A stretch of 64,000 bases of DNA from Streptomyces sp. VRA16 Mangrove soil (GTDB lineage: Bacteria > Actinomycetota > Actinomycetes > Streptomycetales > Streptomycetaceae), in the NCBI RefSeq assembly GCF_017377775.1, contig NZ_JAFVLN010000017.1, positions 165,650 to 229,649 on the forward strand. Reading direction: 5' to 3'. Positions 25,193-34,614 of this stretch are shown piece after piece (within the stretch, counting starts at the first letter, position 1; each line of letters begins with the position of its first letter). The notes under the pieces were generated by a model. It made no database searches. It was not told the DNA's origin and saw only the letters and a program-made list of their open reading frames with translations. The position numbers and the translations under genes were made by a program.

Positions 25193-27268
25193 TTGAGAAG
25201 CACTTCCACCTCCCACAGACGCCGCGCCACGGCCGCAGCCGCCGTCGGCGCCGTCACCGCCCTGCTGGCCGTCGCCTTCCAGTCGTCCCCGGCCGCGGCC
25301 GAGCACGGCAGCGACCTGAGCGCGGCAGCGGCCCGCGTCACCGCGAACGCGGCGCGCGGCGCCGACCCGGGCGCCCTGCCCGTGAAACTCTCCCCCGCCA
25401 AGCGCGCCGAACTGCTGCGCGAGGCGAACGCCGGCAAGGCCGACACCGCCAAGGACCTCGGCCTGACCGGCAAGGAGAAGCTCGTCGTCCGTGACGTGCT
25501 CCAGGACCGGGACGGGACCACCCACACCCGGTACGAGCGGACCTACGACGGGCTTCCCGTGCTGGGCGGCGACCTGATCGTCGACACCGCGAAGTCCGGC
25601 GCCGAGCAAGGCGTCACCAAGGCGTCGAAGGCGCAGCTCAAGGGCGTGGACACCACGGCGGACGTGAAGGCCGCCACCGCCGAGAAGCAGGCGCTCGGCC
25701 TCGCGAAGGCGGACGGGTCGAAGAAGACCGAGGCCGACCGGGCGCCGCGCAAGGTGGTCTGGCTCGGGCAGGGCGCGAAGAAGGGGCAGCCCACGCTCGC
25801 GTACGAGACCGTGGTCGGCGGTCTCCAGGACGACGGCACCCCGAACGAACTCCACGTCATCACCGACGCCACCACCGGCAAGAAGCTGCACGAGTGGCAG
25901 GCGATCGAGACGGGCACGGGCAACACCGAGTACAGCGGCACCGTCACCCTCGGCACCGCCCAGTCGGGCTCGTCGTACACCCTCAACGACACCACCCGCG
26001 GCGGCCACAAGACGTACAACCTGAACCACGGCACGTCCGGCACCGGCACCCTGTACTCCGGTTCGGACGACGTGTGGGGCAACGGCAGCGCCTCCAACAC
26101 CGAGACCGCTGCCGCCGACGCCCACTACGGTGCCGCGCTGACCTGGGACTACTACAAGAACGTCCAGGGCAGGACCGGTATCCGCGGCGACGGCGTGGGC
26201 GCGTACAGCCGGGTCCACTACGGCAACAACTACGTCAACGCGTTCTGGGACGACAGCTGCTTCTGCATGACGTACGGCGACGGCTCCGGCAACGCCGCGC
26301 CGCTCACGTCGATCGACGTGGCCGCGCACGAGATGACGCACGGCGTCACCTCCAACACCGCGGGGCTCAACTACTCCGGTGAGTCCGGCGGTCTGAACGA
26401 GGCGACCTCCGACATCTTCGCCACCGCCGTCGAGTTCTACGCGAACAACTCCTCCGACGTCGGTGACTACCTCATCGGCGAGAAGATCGACATCAACGGC
26501 GACGGCACCCCGCTGCGCTACATGGACAAGCCGAGCAAGGACGGCGCGTCCAAGGACTCCTGGTACTCCGGCATCGGCTCGGTCGACGTGCACTACTCGT
26601 CGGGCCCGGCCAACCACCTCTTCTACCTGCTCAGCGAGGGCAGCGGGACGAAGACCATCAACGGGGTCACCTACAACTCGCCGACCTCCGACGGCCTTCC
26701 GGTCACCGGCATCGGCCGGGACAAGGCCGCGCTGATCTGGTTCAAGGCGCTCACCACGAAGTTCACCTCGACCACGAACTACGCGGGCGCGCGCACCGGT
26801 GCGCTGGCCGCGGCCGGTGAGCTGTACGGGACCACCTCCACCGAGTACAAGGCGGTGCAGGACGCGTTCGCCGCGATCAACGTGGGTGCGCGCTCCGGCG
26901 GCACCGACCCGGGCACCGGAAAGACGTTCACCAACGACACCGATGTGGCCATCCCCGACTACCCGGGCGCGGCCGTGACCTCGTCCCTGACCGTCTCCGG
27001 CGTCAGCGGGAACGCGCCGTCGACCCTGAAGGTCGGCGTGGACATCATCCACACGTGGAGCGGTGACCTCCAGGTCGACCTGGTGGGCCCGAGCGGGAAG
27101 ACGTACCGGCTGCACTCGTCCTCGTACGACTCGACCCCCAACATCCAGACGACGTACACGGTCAACGCCTCCACGGAGACCGCGAACGGCACCTGGAAGC
27201 TGAAGGTCCAGGACCTCGGCGCGCAGGACACGGGTTACATCAACAGCTTCAAGCTGACGTTCCCGTAA
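25193..27268 (+). CDS. Secreted M4 (thermolysin-family) zinc metalloprotease with P domain
   Basis: A 691-residue preproprotease. The TTG at 25193 is chosen because AAGGAG lies 8 nt upstream and a clean signal peptide follows (HRRRATAAAAVGAVTALLAV, cleavage near PAAA). An FTP propeptide follows (about 50-240, with HTRYERTYDGLPVLGGDLIV), then the catalytic domain. The zinc site is HEMTH (His379, Glu380, His383) plus Glu403 in GGLNEATSD; the later catalytic histidine is in DVHYSSGPANHLFYL. A C-terminal proprotein-convertase P domain (about 575-691, TWSGDLQVDLVGPSGKTYRL) is an addition the paralogue at 27567 lacks. It degrades extracellular protein. It ends in its own terminator. Confidence 0.95.
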   Translation: MRSTSTSHRRRATAAAAVGAVTALLAVAFQSSPAAAEHGSDLSAAAARVTANAARGADPGALPVKLSPAKRAELLREANAGKADTAKDLGLTGKEKLVVRDVLQDRDGTTHTRYERTYDGLPVLGGDLIVDTAKSGAEQGVTKASKAQLKGVDTTADVKAATAEKQALGLAKADGSKKTEADRAPRKVVWLGQGAKKGQPTLAYETVVGGLQDDGTPNELHVITDATTGKKLHEWQAIETGTGNTEYSGTVTLGTAQSGSSYTLNDTTRGGHKTYNLNHGTSGTGTLYSGSDDVWGNGSASNTETAAADAHYGAALTWDYYKNVQGRTGIRGDGVGAYSRVHYGNNYVNAFWDDSCFCMTYGDGSGNAAPLTSIDVAAHEMTHGVTSNTAGLNYSGESGGLNEATSDIFATAVEFYANNSSDVGDYLIGEKIDINGDGTPLRYMDKPSKDGASKDSWYSGIGSVDVHYSSGPANHLFYLLSEGSGTKTINGVTYNSPTSDGLPVTGIGRDKAALIWFKALTTKFTSTTNYAGARTGALAAAGELYGTTSTEYKAVQDAFAAINVGARSGGTDPGTGKTFTNDTDVAIPDYPGAAVTSSLTVSGVSGNAPSTLKVGVDIIHTWSGDLQVDLVGPSGKTYRLHSSSYDSTPNIQTTYTVNASTETANGTWKLKVQDLGAQDTGYINSFKLTFP

Positions 27269-27290
27269 GCGGTACCGCACTTCCCTTGCG

Positions 27291-27334
27291 GGGCGCGTCG
27301 CACCGGTGGTTCAACTCCCCGGTGCGGCGCGCCC
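27291..27334 (+). terminator. Intrinsic terminator after first M4 protease
   Basis: GGGCGCGTCGCACCGG and CCGGTGCGGCGCGCCC form a 16-bp stem with one G-U pair and a 12-nt loop, 22 bp after the stop codon. Confidence 0.8.
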
Positions 27335-27452
27335 GTTCATGCTGCGTTCGCAATCCGTACGGCAGTTGTCGCTCAACGGACGAATTCCAGCCATCCTTCG
27401 ATCACGTACATGACATCTCCGGTCTTCAACTGCCACAGTTTTCCCGCACGAA

Positions 27453-27506
27453 CCGTACGACTCGCACCACCCGTACGACTGGCACCACCCGTACGACTCG
27501 CACCAC
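27453..27506 (+). repeat. Three 18-bp tandem repeats in leader of second M4 protease
   Basis: The unit CCGTACGACTCGCACCAC occurs at 27453-27470, 27471-27488 (one C-to-G change) and 27489-27506, without spacers. Partial, degenerate copies continue to about 27525. The array ends about 60 bp before the protease start, so it lies in the promoter or 5' leader. Each unit carries a CGTACG palindrome. A role in transcription control or leader RNA structure is inferred. Confidence 0.8.
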
Positions 27507-27566
27507 CCGCATCACCCGCACGGCAAAGCTCACCTCCCCCCACTTCACCTTCAAGGAGCTTTCTTC

Positions 27567-29132
27567 GTGACCCCCCACATATCCCGTCGCACCACTGTGT
27601 CCATCGCCACCGCCGTCGCCGCCGGCGCCCTGCTGACCGGTGCCCTCACCGCCACCGGCGCCGCCGCCCAGCCGTCCGCCCCCTCGGCCACCCCACTGGC
27701 CCTGAGCGCCTCGGCCCGCGCGGACCTCATCAAGGACGCGCGCGCCAACACGGCCGAGACGGCGCAGGAGTTGAAGCTCGGTTCCAAGGAGAAGCTCGTC
27801 GTCCGTGACGTCGTGAAGGACCGCGACGGCACGACCCACACCCGCTACGAGCGGACCTACGACGGCCTCCCGGTCCTCGGCGGCGACCTCGTCGTCCACG
27901 CGTCGAAGTCCGGCGAGCGCGAGGGCGTCACCCGCGCCACGTCGAAGTCGATCGACGTCGCCACCACCGGCGCCTCCCTCGCGGCGGCACCGTCCGGGGC
28001 CCGCAAGATCGTCTGGGCGGCGACCGGCACGCCGAGACTCGCCTACGAGAAGGTCGTGAAGTCCACCAAGAAGGACGGCACGCCGAGCCGGCTGCACGTC
28101 ATCACGGACGCCGCGACCGGCAAGAAGATCACCCAGTTCGACGCGATCATGACCGGCACCGGTACGTCCGAGTACAGCGGCACCGTCGAGATCGGCACGA
28201 CCAAGTCGGGCTCGTCCTACGCGCTGACCGACGGCACGCGCGGCGGCCACTCCACGTACAACCTGAACCACGGCACGTCCGGCAAGGGCACGCTGTTCAC
28301 CGACGCCGACGACAAGTGGGGCGACGGCACCGTCAACGACCCGGCGACGGCCGGTGTCGACGCCGCCTACGGCGCGCAGGTCACCTGGGACTTCTACAAG
28401 AACGTCTTCGGCCGCAGCGGCATCAACGGCGACGGCAAGGGCGCCTACTCCCGCGTCCACTACGGCAACGCGTACGTCAACGCGTTCTGGGACGACAGCT
28501 GCTTCTGCATGACGTACGGCGACGGCTCCGGCAACAAGGACCCGCTGACCGCCATCGACGTGGCCGCGCACGAGATGAGCCACGGCGTCACGTCCGCGAC
28601 GGCCGGCCTGATCTACTCCGGTGAGTCCGGCGGCCTGAACGAGGCGACGTCCGACATCTTCGGCACCTCGGTCGAGTTCTACGCGAACAACTCCGCCGAC
28701 CCGGGCGACTACCTCATCGGCGAGAAGATCGACATCAACGGCGACGGCTCGCCGCTGCGCTACATGGACAAGCCCAGCAAGGACGGCGCCTCGCTGGACT
28801 CCTGGAAGTCCGGCGCGGGCAACGTCGACGTGCACTACTCGTCCGGCATCGCGAACCACTTCTTCTACCTGCTCAGCGAGGGCAGCGGGAAGAAGACCAT
28901 CAACGGGGTCGCCTACGACTCCCCGACGGCCGACGGCTCGACGGTCACCGGGATCGGCCGCGACAAGGCCGAGCAGATCTGGTTCAAGGCGCTGACGACG
29001 TACTTCACGTCGAGCACCAACTACGCCAAGGCGCGTACGGCGACGCTGAGCGCGGCCTCCGACCTGTACGGGGCGAGCTCGGCGGAGTACAAGGCGGTCG
29101 CCGCCGCCTGGACGGCCGTGAACGTCAAGTAG
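27567..29132 (+). CDS. Secreted M4 (thermolysin-family) zinc metalloprotease
   Basis: A 521-residue paralogue of the preceding protease, starting at GTG 27567 behind AAGGAG. It has a signal peptide (RRTTVSIATAVAAGALLTGAL), an FTP propeptide (HTRYERTYDGLPVLGGDLVV) and an M4 catalytic domain. The zinc site is HEMSH (His335, Glu336, His339) with Glu359 in GGLNEATSD; the catalytic histidine is in DVHYSSGIANHFFYL. Long stretches match the upstream copy nearly word for word, so the two arose by tandem duplication. This copy ends after the catalytic domain and lacks the P domain. It has its own repeat-bearing promoter region and terminator, so independent regulation is likely. Confidence 0.95.
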   Translation: MTPHISRRTTVSIATAVAAGALLTGALTATGAAAQPSAPSATPLALSASARADLIKDARANTAETAQELKLGSKEKLVVRDVVKDRDGTTHTRYERTYDGLPVLGGDLVVHASKSGEREGVTRATSKSIDVATTGASLAAAPSGARKIVWAATGTPRLAYEKVVKSTKKDGTPSRLHVITDAATGKKITQFDAIMTGTGTSEYSGTVEIGTTKSGSSYALTDGTRGGHSTYNLNHGTSGKGTLFTDADDKWGDGTVNDPATAGVDAAYGAQVTWDFYKNVFGRSGINGDGKGAYSRVHYGNAYVNAFWDDSCFCMTYGDGSGNKDPLTAIDVAAHEMSHGVTSATAGLIYSGESGGLNEATSDIFGTSVEFYANNSADPGDYLIGEKIDINGDGSPLRYMDKPSKDGASLDSWKSGAGNVDVHYSSGIANHFFYLLSEGSGKKTINGVAYDSPTADGSTVTGIGRDKAEQIWFKALTTYFTSSTNYAKARTATLSAASDLYGASSAEYKAVAAAWTAVNVK

Positions 29133-29152
29133 CCGTCCCAGCCACGGTGGTC

Positions 29153-29182
29153 GGGGCGTCCGCAGTGGTCTGCGGGCGCCCC
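29153..29182. terminator. Bidirectional terminator between M4 protease and glgP
   Basis: GGGGCGTCCGCAG and CTGCGGGCGCCCC form a 13-bp stem (one G-U pair) with a 4-nt loop. It sits between the convergent protease and glycogen phosphorylase genes and can serve both. Confidence 0.75.
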
Positions 29183-29197
29183 GGCCGCGTTCCCGGC

Positions 29198-31822
29198 TCA
29201 GCGCATCAGCACCCCGCCCCCTTCGCTCACCTCCTCCGACGGCACCGTCACCAGACCGGTCTCGGCCGGGGACGCGAGCAGCCGGTGCGTGGGCAGGATG
29301 CGGACGGTGTAGCCGTACGGGCCGGTGCGGTCGAGGGCGAGCGGGCCCTCGTACGACCAGCGGCCCTCCTCGTCGGGGCCCGCGACCGGCTTCAGCGGGA
29401 CCGTGGCCGCCTCCGCGATGCGGTCCTCGGCGTCGACGCGGCCCGCGACCGCCTGCACCTCGACGTCCTCGGGGCCCAACTCGCCGAGGGCGACGCGGAC
29501 ATGGAGAAGAAGCGTGGCGCCGAGCTCCGCCGTGTCGGTGGACGCCTCCACGTGGTCGACGGCCACCCGCGGCCAGGCCGTGCGCACCTTGGACTTCCAG
29601 CTCGCCAGCTCCCTGGCGGTGTCCGGGGTGAGGGCGCGGTCGGCGCGGGCGGCGGGCGCGTACAGCTTGTCCACGTACTCGCGGACCATGCGGCCCGCGA
29701 GGACCTTGGGGCCGAGGTGGGTGAGAGTCTGGCGGACCATCTCGATCCAGCGGTCGGGCAGTCCGTCGGGGCCGTGCTCGTAGAAGCGCGGGGCGACCCG
29801 GTTCTCCAGGAGGTCGTAGAGGGCCGCCGCCTCCAGGTCGTCGCGGCGGTGCTCGTCGGTCGCCGTGCCGTCGGCCGTGGGGATCGCCCAGCCGAAGGCC
29901 GGCTCGAACCATTCGTCCCACCAGCCGTCCAGGACCGAGAGGTTGAGGCAGCCGTTGAGGGCGGCCTTCATGCCAGACGTGCCGCAGGCCTCCAGCGGGC
30001 GCAGCGGATTGTTGAGCCAGATGTCGCAGCCGGGGTAGAGCTTCTGCGCCATCGCCATGCCGTAGTCGGGCAGGAAGACGATGCGGTGGCGCACGCGCGG
30101 GTCGTCGGTGAAGCGGACCAGTTCCTGCACCAGGCGTTTGCCGCCGTCGTCGGCCGGGTGCGCCTTGCCGGCGACCACGATCTGGACCGGCCGGTCCGGG
30201 TCGAGCAGCAGCCGCATCAGACGGTCGGGGTCGCGCAGCATCAGCGTGAGCCGCTTGTACGAGGGCACGCGGCGCGCGAAGCCGATGGTGAGGACGTCCG
30301 GGTCCAACACCCCGTCGATCCAGCCGAGTTCGGCCGATCCCGCGCCGCGCTGGCGCCAGGACGCGGCGAGCCGCTCACGGACCTCCTCCACCAGTTGGGC
30401 GCGCAGGGACCGGCGCAGATCCCAGATGTCCTGGTCGGCGATGTCCCCGACGGCGTCCCAGCGGTCCGAGCCGCCGATCGACAGGGCGTCCTCGGTGCGC
30501 CGTTCGCCGATCTGGCGGGCGCCGAGCCGGAACACCTCGGGGGCGACCCAGGTGGGCGCGTGCACCCCGTTCGTCACGGAGGTGATCGGGACCTCCTCCG
30601 GGTCGAACCCCGGCCACAGGCCCGAGAACATCTCCCGGCTGACGGAGCCGTGCAGGGTCGACACGCCGTTGGCCCGGCCCGCGAGGCGCAGGCCCATCAC
30701 GGCCATGTTGAAGACGTTCGGGTCGCCGCCCGGGTAGGTCTCCATGCCGAGGCCGAGGATCCGCTCGACGTCGAGGGCGGGCAGCTCGGCGTCCGGGCCG
30801 CCGAAGTGCCGGGCGACCAGCTCGCGGTCGAAACGGTCGATGCCGGCCGGGACGGGGGTGTGCGTGGTGAAGACCGTCCCGGCCCTGACCGCCTCGGTCG
30901 CCGAGTCGAAGTCGAGCCCCTGCGCGGCGAGTTCACCGATCCGCTCGATGCCGAGGAAGCCCGCGTGGCCCTCGTTCGTGTGGAAGACCTCGGGCGGGGC
31001 GTGCCCGGTGATCCGGCAGTACGTGCGCACGGCGCGCACCCCGCCGATGCCGAGCAGCATCTCCTGGAGGAGGCGGTGCTCGCTGCCGCCGCCGTAGAGC
31101 CGGTCGGTCACCTCGCGGGCGTGCACGTCGTTCTGCTCGACATCGGAGTCCAGCATCAGCAACGGCACCCGGCCGACCTGGGCCTGCCAGATCCGGGCCA
31201 GCAGGCTGCGTCCGCCGGGCAGGGCCAGGGAGATGTGCGCCGGGCTGCCGTCGGGCTCGCACAGCAGGGTCAGCGGCAGCTCGTTGGGATCGGTCACCGG
31301 GTACGTCTCCTGCTGCCAGCCGTCCCGGGACAGCGACTGCCGGAAGTATCCGTGCCGGTACAGCAGTCCTACGCCGATCAGCGGGACCCCCAGGTCGCTG
31401 GCGGCCTTGAGGTGGTCGCCGGCGAGGATGCCGAGACCGCCCGAGTACTGCGGCAGCGCGGCGGTGATCCCGAACTCGGGCGAGAAGTAGGCGATACAGG
31501 CGGGGAGCCGGCCCGGGCCGCCGCCCTGCGTCTGGTACCAGCGGTCGTCGTGGAGATAGCCGCGCAGGTCGTCGGCGACCTCGCTCAGCCGGGCCAGGAA
31601 GCCCTCGTCGGCGGCGAGTTCGGCGAGCCGGGCGGTCGGGACGTCGCCGAGCAGCCGCATGGGGTCGCCGTCGGACGCGGCCCAGCGCGCCGGATCGACG
31701 AGGGCGAACAGGTCGCGGGTCCCCGGATGCCAGGACCAGCGCAGATTACGGGCCAACTCGTGGAGCGGGGCGAGAGGTTCGGGCAGGACCGGACGGACCG
31801 TGAACCGACGGATGGCCTTCAC
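29198..31822 (-). CDS. glgP: Alpha-glucan (glycogen/maltodextrin) phosphorylase
   Basis: The 874-residue GT35 enzyme releases glucose-1-phosphate from the non-reducing ends of alpha-1,4-glucans using pyridoxal phosphate. An N-terminal domain begins KAIRRFTVRPVLPEPLAPLHELARNLRWSW (DUF3417-type). The body has YSGGLGILAGDHLKAASDLG, the TNGVH motif and, near the end, GTSGMKAALNG, where the lysine (about residue 619) binds the cofactor. GTG 31822 is chosen over an upstream ATG because GAGG lies 7 nt before it and homologues begin VKAIRR. It is encoded opposite the glgE-treS-mak-glgB genes, which make the polymer it degrades. Its promoter region is shared divergently with a Ser/Thr kinase gene. Confidence 0.96.
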   Translation of the reverse strand: MKAIRRFTVRPVLPEPLAPLHELARNLRWSWHPGTRDLFALVDPARWAASDGDPMRLLGDVPTARLAELAADEGFLARLSEVADDLRGYLHDDRWYQTQGGGPGRLPACIAYFSPEFGITAALPQYSGGLGILAGDHLKAASDLGVPLIGVGLLYRHGYFRQSLSRDGWQQETYPVTDPNELPLTLLCEPDGSPAHISLALPGGRSLLARIWQAQVGRVPLLMLDSDVEQNDVHAREVTDRLYGGGSEHRLLQEMLLGIGGVRAVRTYCRITGHAPPEVFHTNEGHAGFLGIERIGELAAQGLDFDSATEAVRAGTVFTTHTPVPAGIDRFDRELVARHFGGPDAELPALDVERILGLGMETYPGGDPNVFNMAVMGLRLAGRANGVSTLHGSVSREMFSGLWPGFDPEEVPITSVTNGVHAPTWVAPEVFRLGARQIGERRTEDALSIGGSDRWDAVGDIADQDIWDLRRSLRAQLVEEVRERLAASWRQRGAGSAELGWIDGVLDPDVLTIGFARRVPSYKRLTLMLRDPDRLMRLLLDPDRPVQIVVAGKAHPADDGGKRLVQELVRFTDDPRVRHRIVFLPDYGMAMAQKLYPGCDIWLNNPLRPLEACGTSGMKAALNGCLNLSVLDGWWDEWFEPAFGWAIPTADGTATDEHRRDDLEAAALYDLLENRVAPRFYEHGPDGLPDRWIEMVRQTLTHLGPKVLAGRMVREYVDKLYAPAARADRALTPDTARELASWKSKVRTAWPRVAVDHVEASTDTAELGATLLLHVRVALGELGPEDVEVQAVAGRVDAEDRIAEAATVPLKPVAGPDEEGRWSYEGPLALDRTGPYGYTVRILPTHRLLASPAETGLVTVPSEEVSEGGGVLMR

Positions 31823-32039
31823 GTGATCACCTCGACGAGTACCGGAGAGTACACAGGGGACACAGCGGGCCGGGCCTGCGCGCGTCCTCGTGCGGCCCGA
31901 GAATTCATCCACGACGGTAGTGCGCGATCAGGTTTCGGGCCACGGCGCACGGCGGGGCGCCCGGAACCGGATCCGCCCCCACCACGTGGAACACTGTCGA
32001 AAACATTTGTGATGCGGGCGACTTGGGGGGCGGCGGGGG

Positions 32040-34556
32040 ATGCCGGGGCCGTTGTACGAGACATCGCCGCGCGCCGTGGGGCCGTACGTGACATTGGCGC
32101 GGCTCGGCGCGGGCGGCATGGGCGAGGTGTTCCTGGCCCGTCCCGAGCGGCTCGTCGCCGGGTACGGGATCGGCGATCTGGTCGCGGTGAAGGTGATCCG
32201 CAACGAGGTGGCCCTGGACGCGGACCATCTGCGGCGCTTTCGCCGGGAGGCGCTGGTCGCGCAGTCCGTGCACGACCCCGGTGTGGCCCGGCTCGTGGCG
32301 AGTGCGGTGGACGCGGACGCCGGGCCGGTGTGGCTGGCCACCGAGTACGTGCCGGGCCCGACCCTGGCCGGGGCGGTGGGCCGGCACGGGCCGCTGCCCG
32401 TCGCCGCGGTGGCCCGGCTCGGGGCGGGGATGGCGCGGGCGCTGGCCGCCGTGCACGCGGCGGGCGCGCTGCATCGTGACGTGAAGCCGGCGAACGTGCT
32501 GCTCGGCGCGGACGGCCCCAAGGTCATCGACTTCGGTGTGGCCCGCACCCTGACCGCCACCACGCTCACCGCGACGGGCCGGATCGTCGGCACCCCCGCC
32601 TACATGTCGCCCGAGCACATGGCCGGCGGCCGGCACGTGGTGGCGGCGTCGGACGTGTTCTGTCTGGGCTCGGTGCTCGCGTACGCGGCGACCGGCCGCG
32701 ATCTGTTCGGGGACGGGCCGGTGGCGGCCGTACTGTTCCGGGTGGCGGCGGCCGAAGCCGAACTCGACGCGCTGCCCGACGCGTTGCGCCCCGTGATCGC
32801 CGACTGCCTGGCGAAGGACCCGGAGCGGCGGCCCACGGCGCGGGAGCTGGCCGGGCGGCTCGACGCCTTGTGTCCCGCGGGGCAGGCCGCGTGGCCCGAG
32901 CCGGTCGTGCGGGCCGTCGCCGACACCCGCGCGGAGGTCTCCCGGCTGTGCGCGACGGGCTCCCCGCTGCTGCCGCTGCCCGAGCCCGCGGCGGATGCCG
33001 GTCCCGAGCAGCCGCTGGGCGCCCGGACGCTCGCCCCGCACCAGTTCCCCACCCAGGGCCCGAACCCGCCCGCGCCGCCCGCGGCCCCGCACCCGGCCGC
33101 ACCGGCCCTGGCCCGCCGCGGCCGGGTGCGGGCGCTCGCGGTGATCGCGGCGGTGGCCGTCGCGGGCGCGGGTGTCGGCGCGTACCTGGCGCTGCGCGGC
33201 GGCGGCAGCGCGGACGGCGGCGGTGCGGCCGGGAGCGGTGCGAGCCCCGGGCCGACGACCACCCTGAGCCCCACCCGACTGGTCGCGCAGGCGGGCGTCG
33301 ACGCGGGCGGCACCGACGACCGCAGCGGCTACGTCCCGCAGTTCACGGCGCAGCGCGCACCGGGCTGGAAGCCGTGGCACGGGCGGCTCGGCGACGCGCC
33401 GATGAACTGCGCGGCGGACACCCGCGCCGTGGTGTGCCTGCTGACGAACGGTACGTACGAGGCGGTGTCGGCGGCCGACGGGAAGCGGCTGTGGACCTCG
33501 GGCAGCCCTGCGCAGGAGGCGTCCGTCAGCGCCACCGGCACCCTGTTCGTGTCCGGCGACCGGCTGCCGCCCCAGGTGCGGGGCGGGCAGGCCCTGATCG
33601 CCTCGGGCGGCCGGCTGCAATTGCGCGACACCCGGACCGGCGCCGTGCGCTGGCAGGCCACGCCGCCCGCGGGGCGCGGCAGGTTCGGCACCCAGGGGCT
33701 GCTGGCCGGCGACACGGTGATCGCGACCCTGAGCGGCGGGGAGCTCGGGGTGGAGGCGGACAGCGGCGCCTCGATCCGCGCGTACGACGCCCGTGACGGC
33801 CACACCCTGTGGGACAGGACGCTCAGCGACAAGCCCGCCGAGAGCACCGCGGTGGAGGGCGCGTACCGGGCCGTGGCCGTCCTCGACGGGGTGCTCTACG
33901 GGCGCACGCCCGACGGGCTGATCTCCGTCGACGTCCGCACCGGCAAGGTGCTCGGCCGGGCCGCCGGGACCACTGCCGCCGGGTGCCGGAACCTGTTCGC
34001 GGGCGGCGGCACGATCCGCTGCGACAGCCGGGAGTCCGAGGGCCCCGACGGCTCGGGCGCCACGACGGGGATCCGGGTCGACCGGTACGCGCCCCGCACC
34101 CTGGAGCCCGTGAGCCACTCCACGTATCCGCTGGACGAGAAGGTCGCCGATGCCGATGTCCTCGTCACGGCGACCGACCGCCGGTACGCGCTGGCGCAGG
34201 ACACCGACAGCGGCGAGCTGATCCTCTCCGACCAGCGCACCGGCCGGCAGCTGCAGCGGGTGAAGGCGCCGGTCCGAGGCCCGGGCGTGTCCGCGCCGCT
34301 GCTGGCCGACGGGCGCGCGGTCCTCGCCGACCACCACAAGCTGTACGTGATCCCGCTGGACGAGCGACGCGGCCGGCTCGGCACCCCGCGGGCGGTACCG
34401 CTGCCCGGGGCGCCCGGCGACCGCGGCGCGCCGCGGGCCACCGACGACGCGGTCCTGATCCGCGACATGATCCGGCGGCCGGAGGTCCTGATGCTGGGCG
34501 GGGTGGCGCACGTGGTCTTCGACCGCGGGGCGATCACGTCGGTGCGGCTGCCGTGA
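32040..34556 (+). CDS. Membrane Ser/Thr protein kinase with PQQ-like sensor domain
   Basis: An 838-residue receptor kinase. The kinase domain (about 10-275) has the glycine loop LGAGGMGEVFL, ATP-lysine 51 (VAVKVI), catalytic HRDVKPANVLL with Asp147, DFG at 164 and GTPAYMSPEH. A Pro/Ala-rich juxtamembrane linker and one membrane helix (about 363-385, ALAVIAAVAVAGAGVGAYLAL) follow. The outside part (about 410-838) is a PQQ/WD-like beta-propeller with repeated DARDGHTLWD-type and DVRTGKVLGR-type blades. It probably senses an extracellular ligand and phosphorylates cytoplasmic targets. A paralogue follows 58 bp downstream. It is divergent from glgP, but a link to glucan control is only positional. 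Confidence 0.93.
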   Translation: MPGPLYETSPRAVGPYVTLARLGAGGMGEVFLARPERLVAGYGIGDLVAVKVIRNEVALDADHLRRFRREALVAQSVHDPGVARLVASAVDADAGPVWLATEYVPGPTLAGAVGRHGPLPVAAVARLGAGMARALAAVHAAGALHRDVKPANVLLGADGPKVIDFGVARTLTATTLTATGRIVGTPAYMSPEHMAGGRHVVAASDVFCLGSVLAYAATGRDLFGDGPVAAVLFRVAAAEAELDALPDALRPVIADCLAKDPERRPTARELAGRLDALCPAGQAAWPEPVVRAVADTRAEVSRLCATGSPLLPLPEPAADAGPEQPLGARTLAPHQFPTQGPNPPAPPAAPHPAAPALARRGRVRALAVIAAVAVAGAGVGAYLALRGGGSADGGGAAGSGASPGPTTTLSPTRLVAQAGVDAGGTDDRSGYVPQFTAQRAPGWKPWHGRLGDAPMNCAADTRAVVCLLTNGTYEAVSAADGKRLWTSGSPAQEASVSATGTLFVSGDRLPPQVRGGQALIASGGRLQLRDTRTGAVRWQATPPAGRGRFGTQGLLAGDTVIATLSGGELGVEADSGASIRAYDARDGHTLWDRTLSDKPAESTAVEGAYRAVAVLDGVLYGRTPDGLISVDVRTGKVLGRAAGTTAAGCRNLFAGGGTIRCDSRESEGPDGSGATTGIRVDRYAPRTLEPVSHSTYPLDEKVADADVLVTATDRRYALAQDTDSGELILSDQRTGRQLQRVKAPVRGPGVSAPLLADGRAVLADHHKLYVIPLDERRGRLGTPRAVPLPGAPGDRGAPRATDDAVLIRDMIRRPEVLMLGGVAHVVFDRGAITSVRLP

Positions 34557-34614
34557 CGGACGTACGGAAAGCGAACGCAACGGACCCGACGGACGCACAG
34601 GAAGCGGAGGCGTC

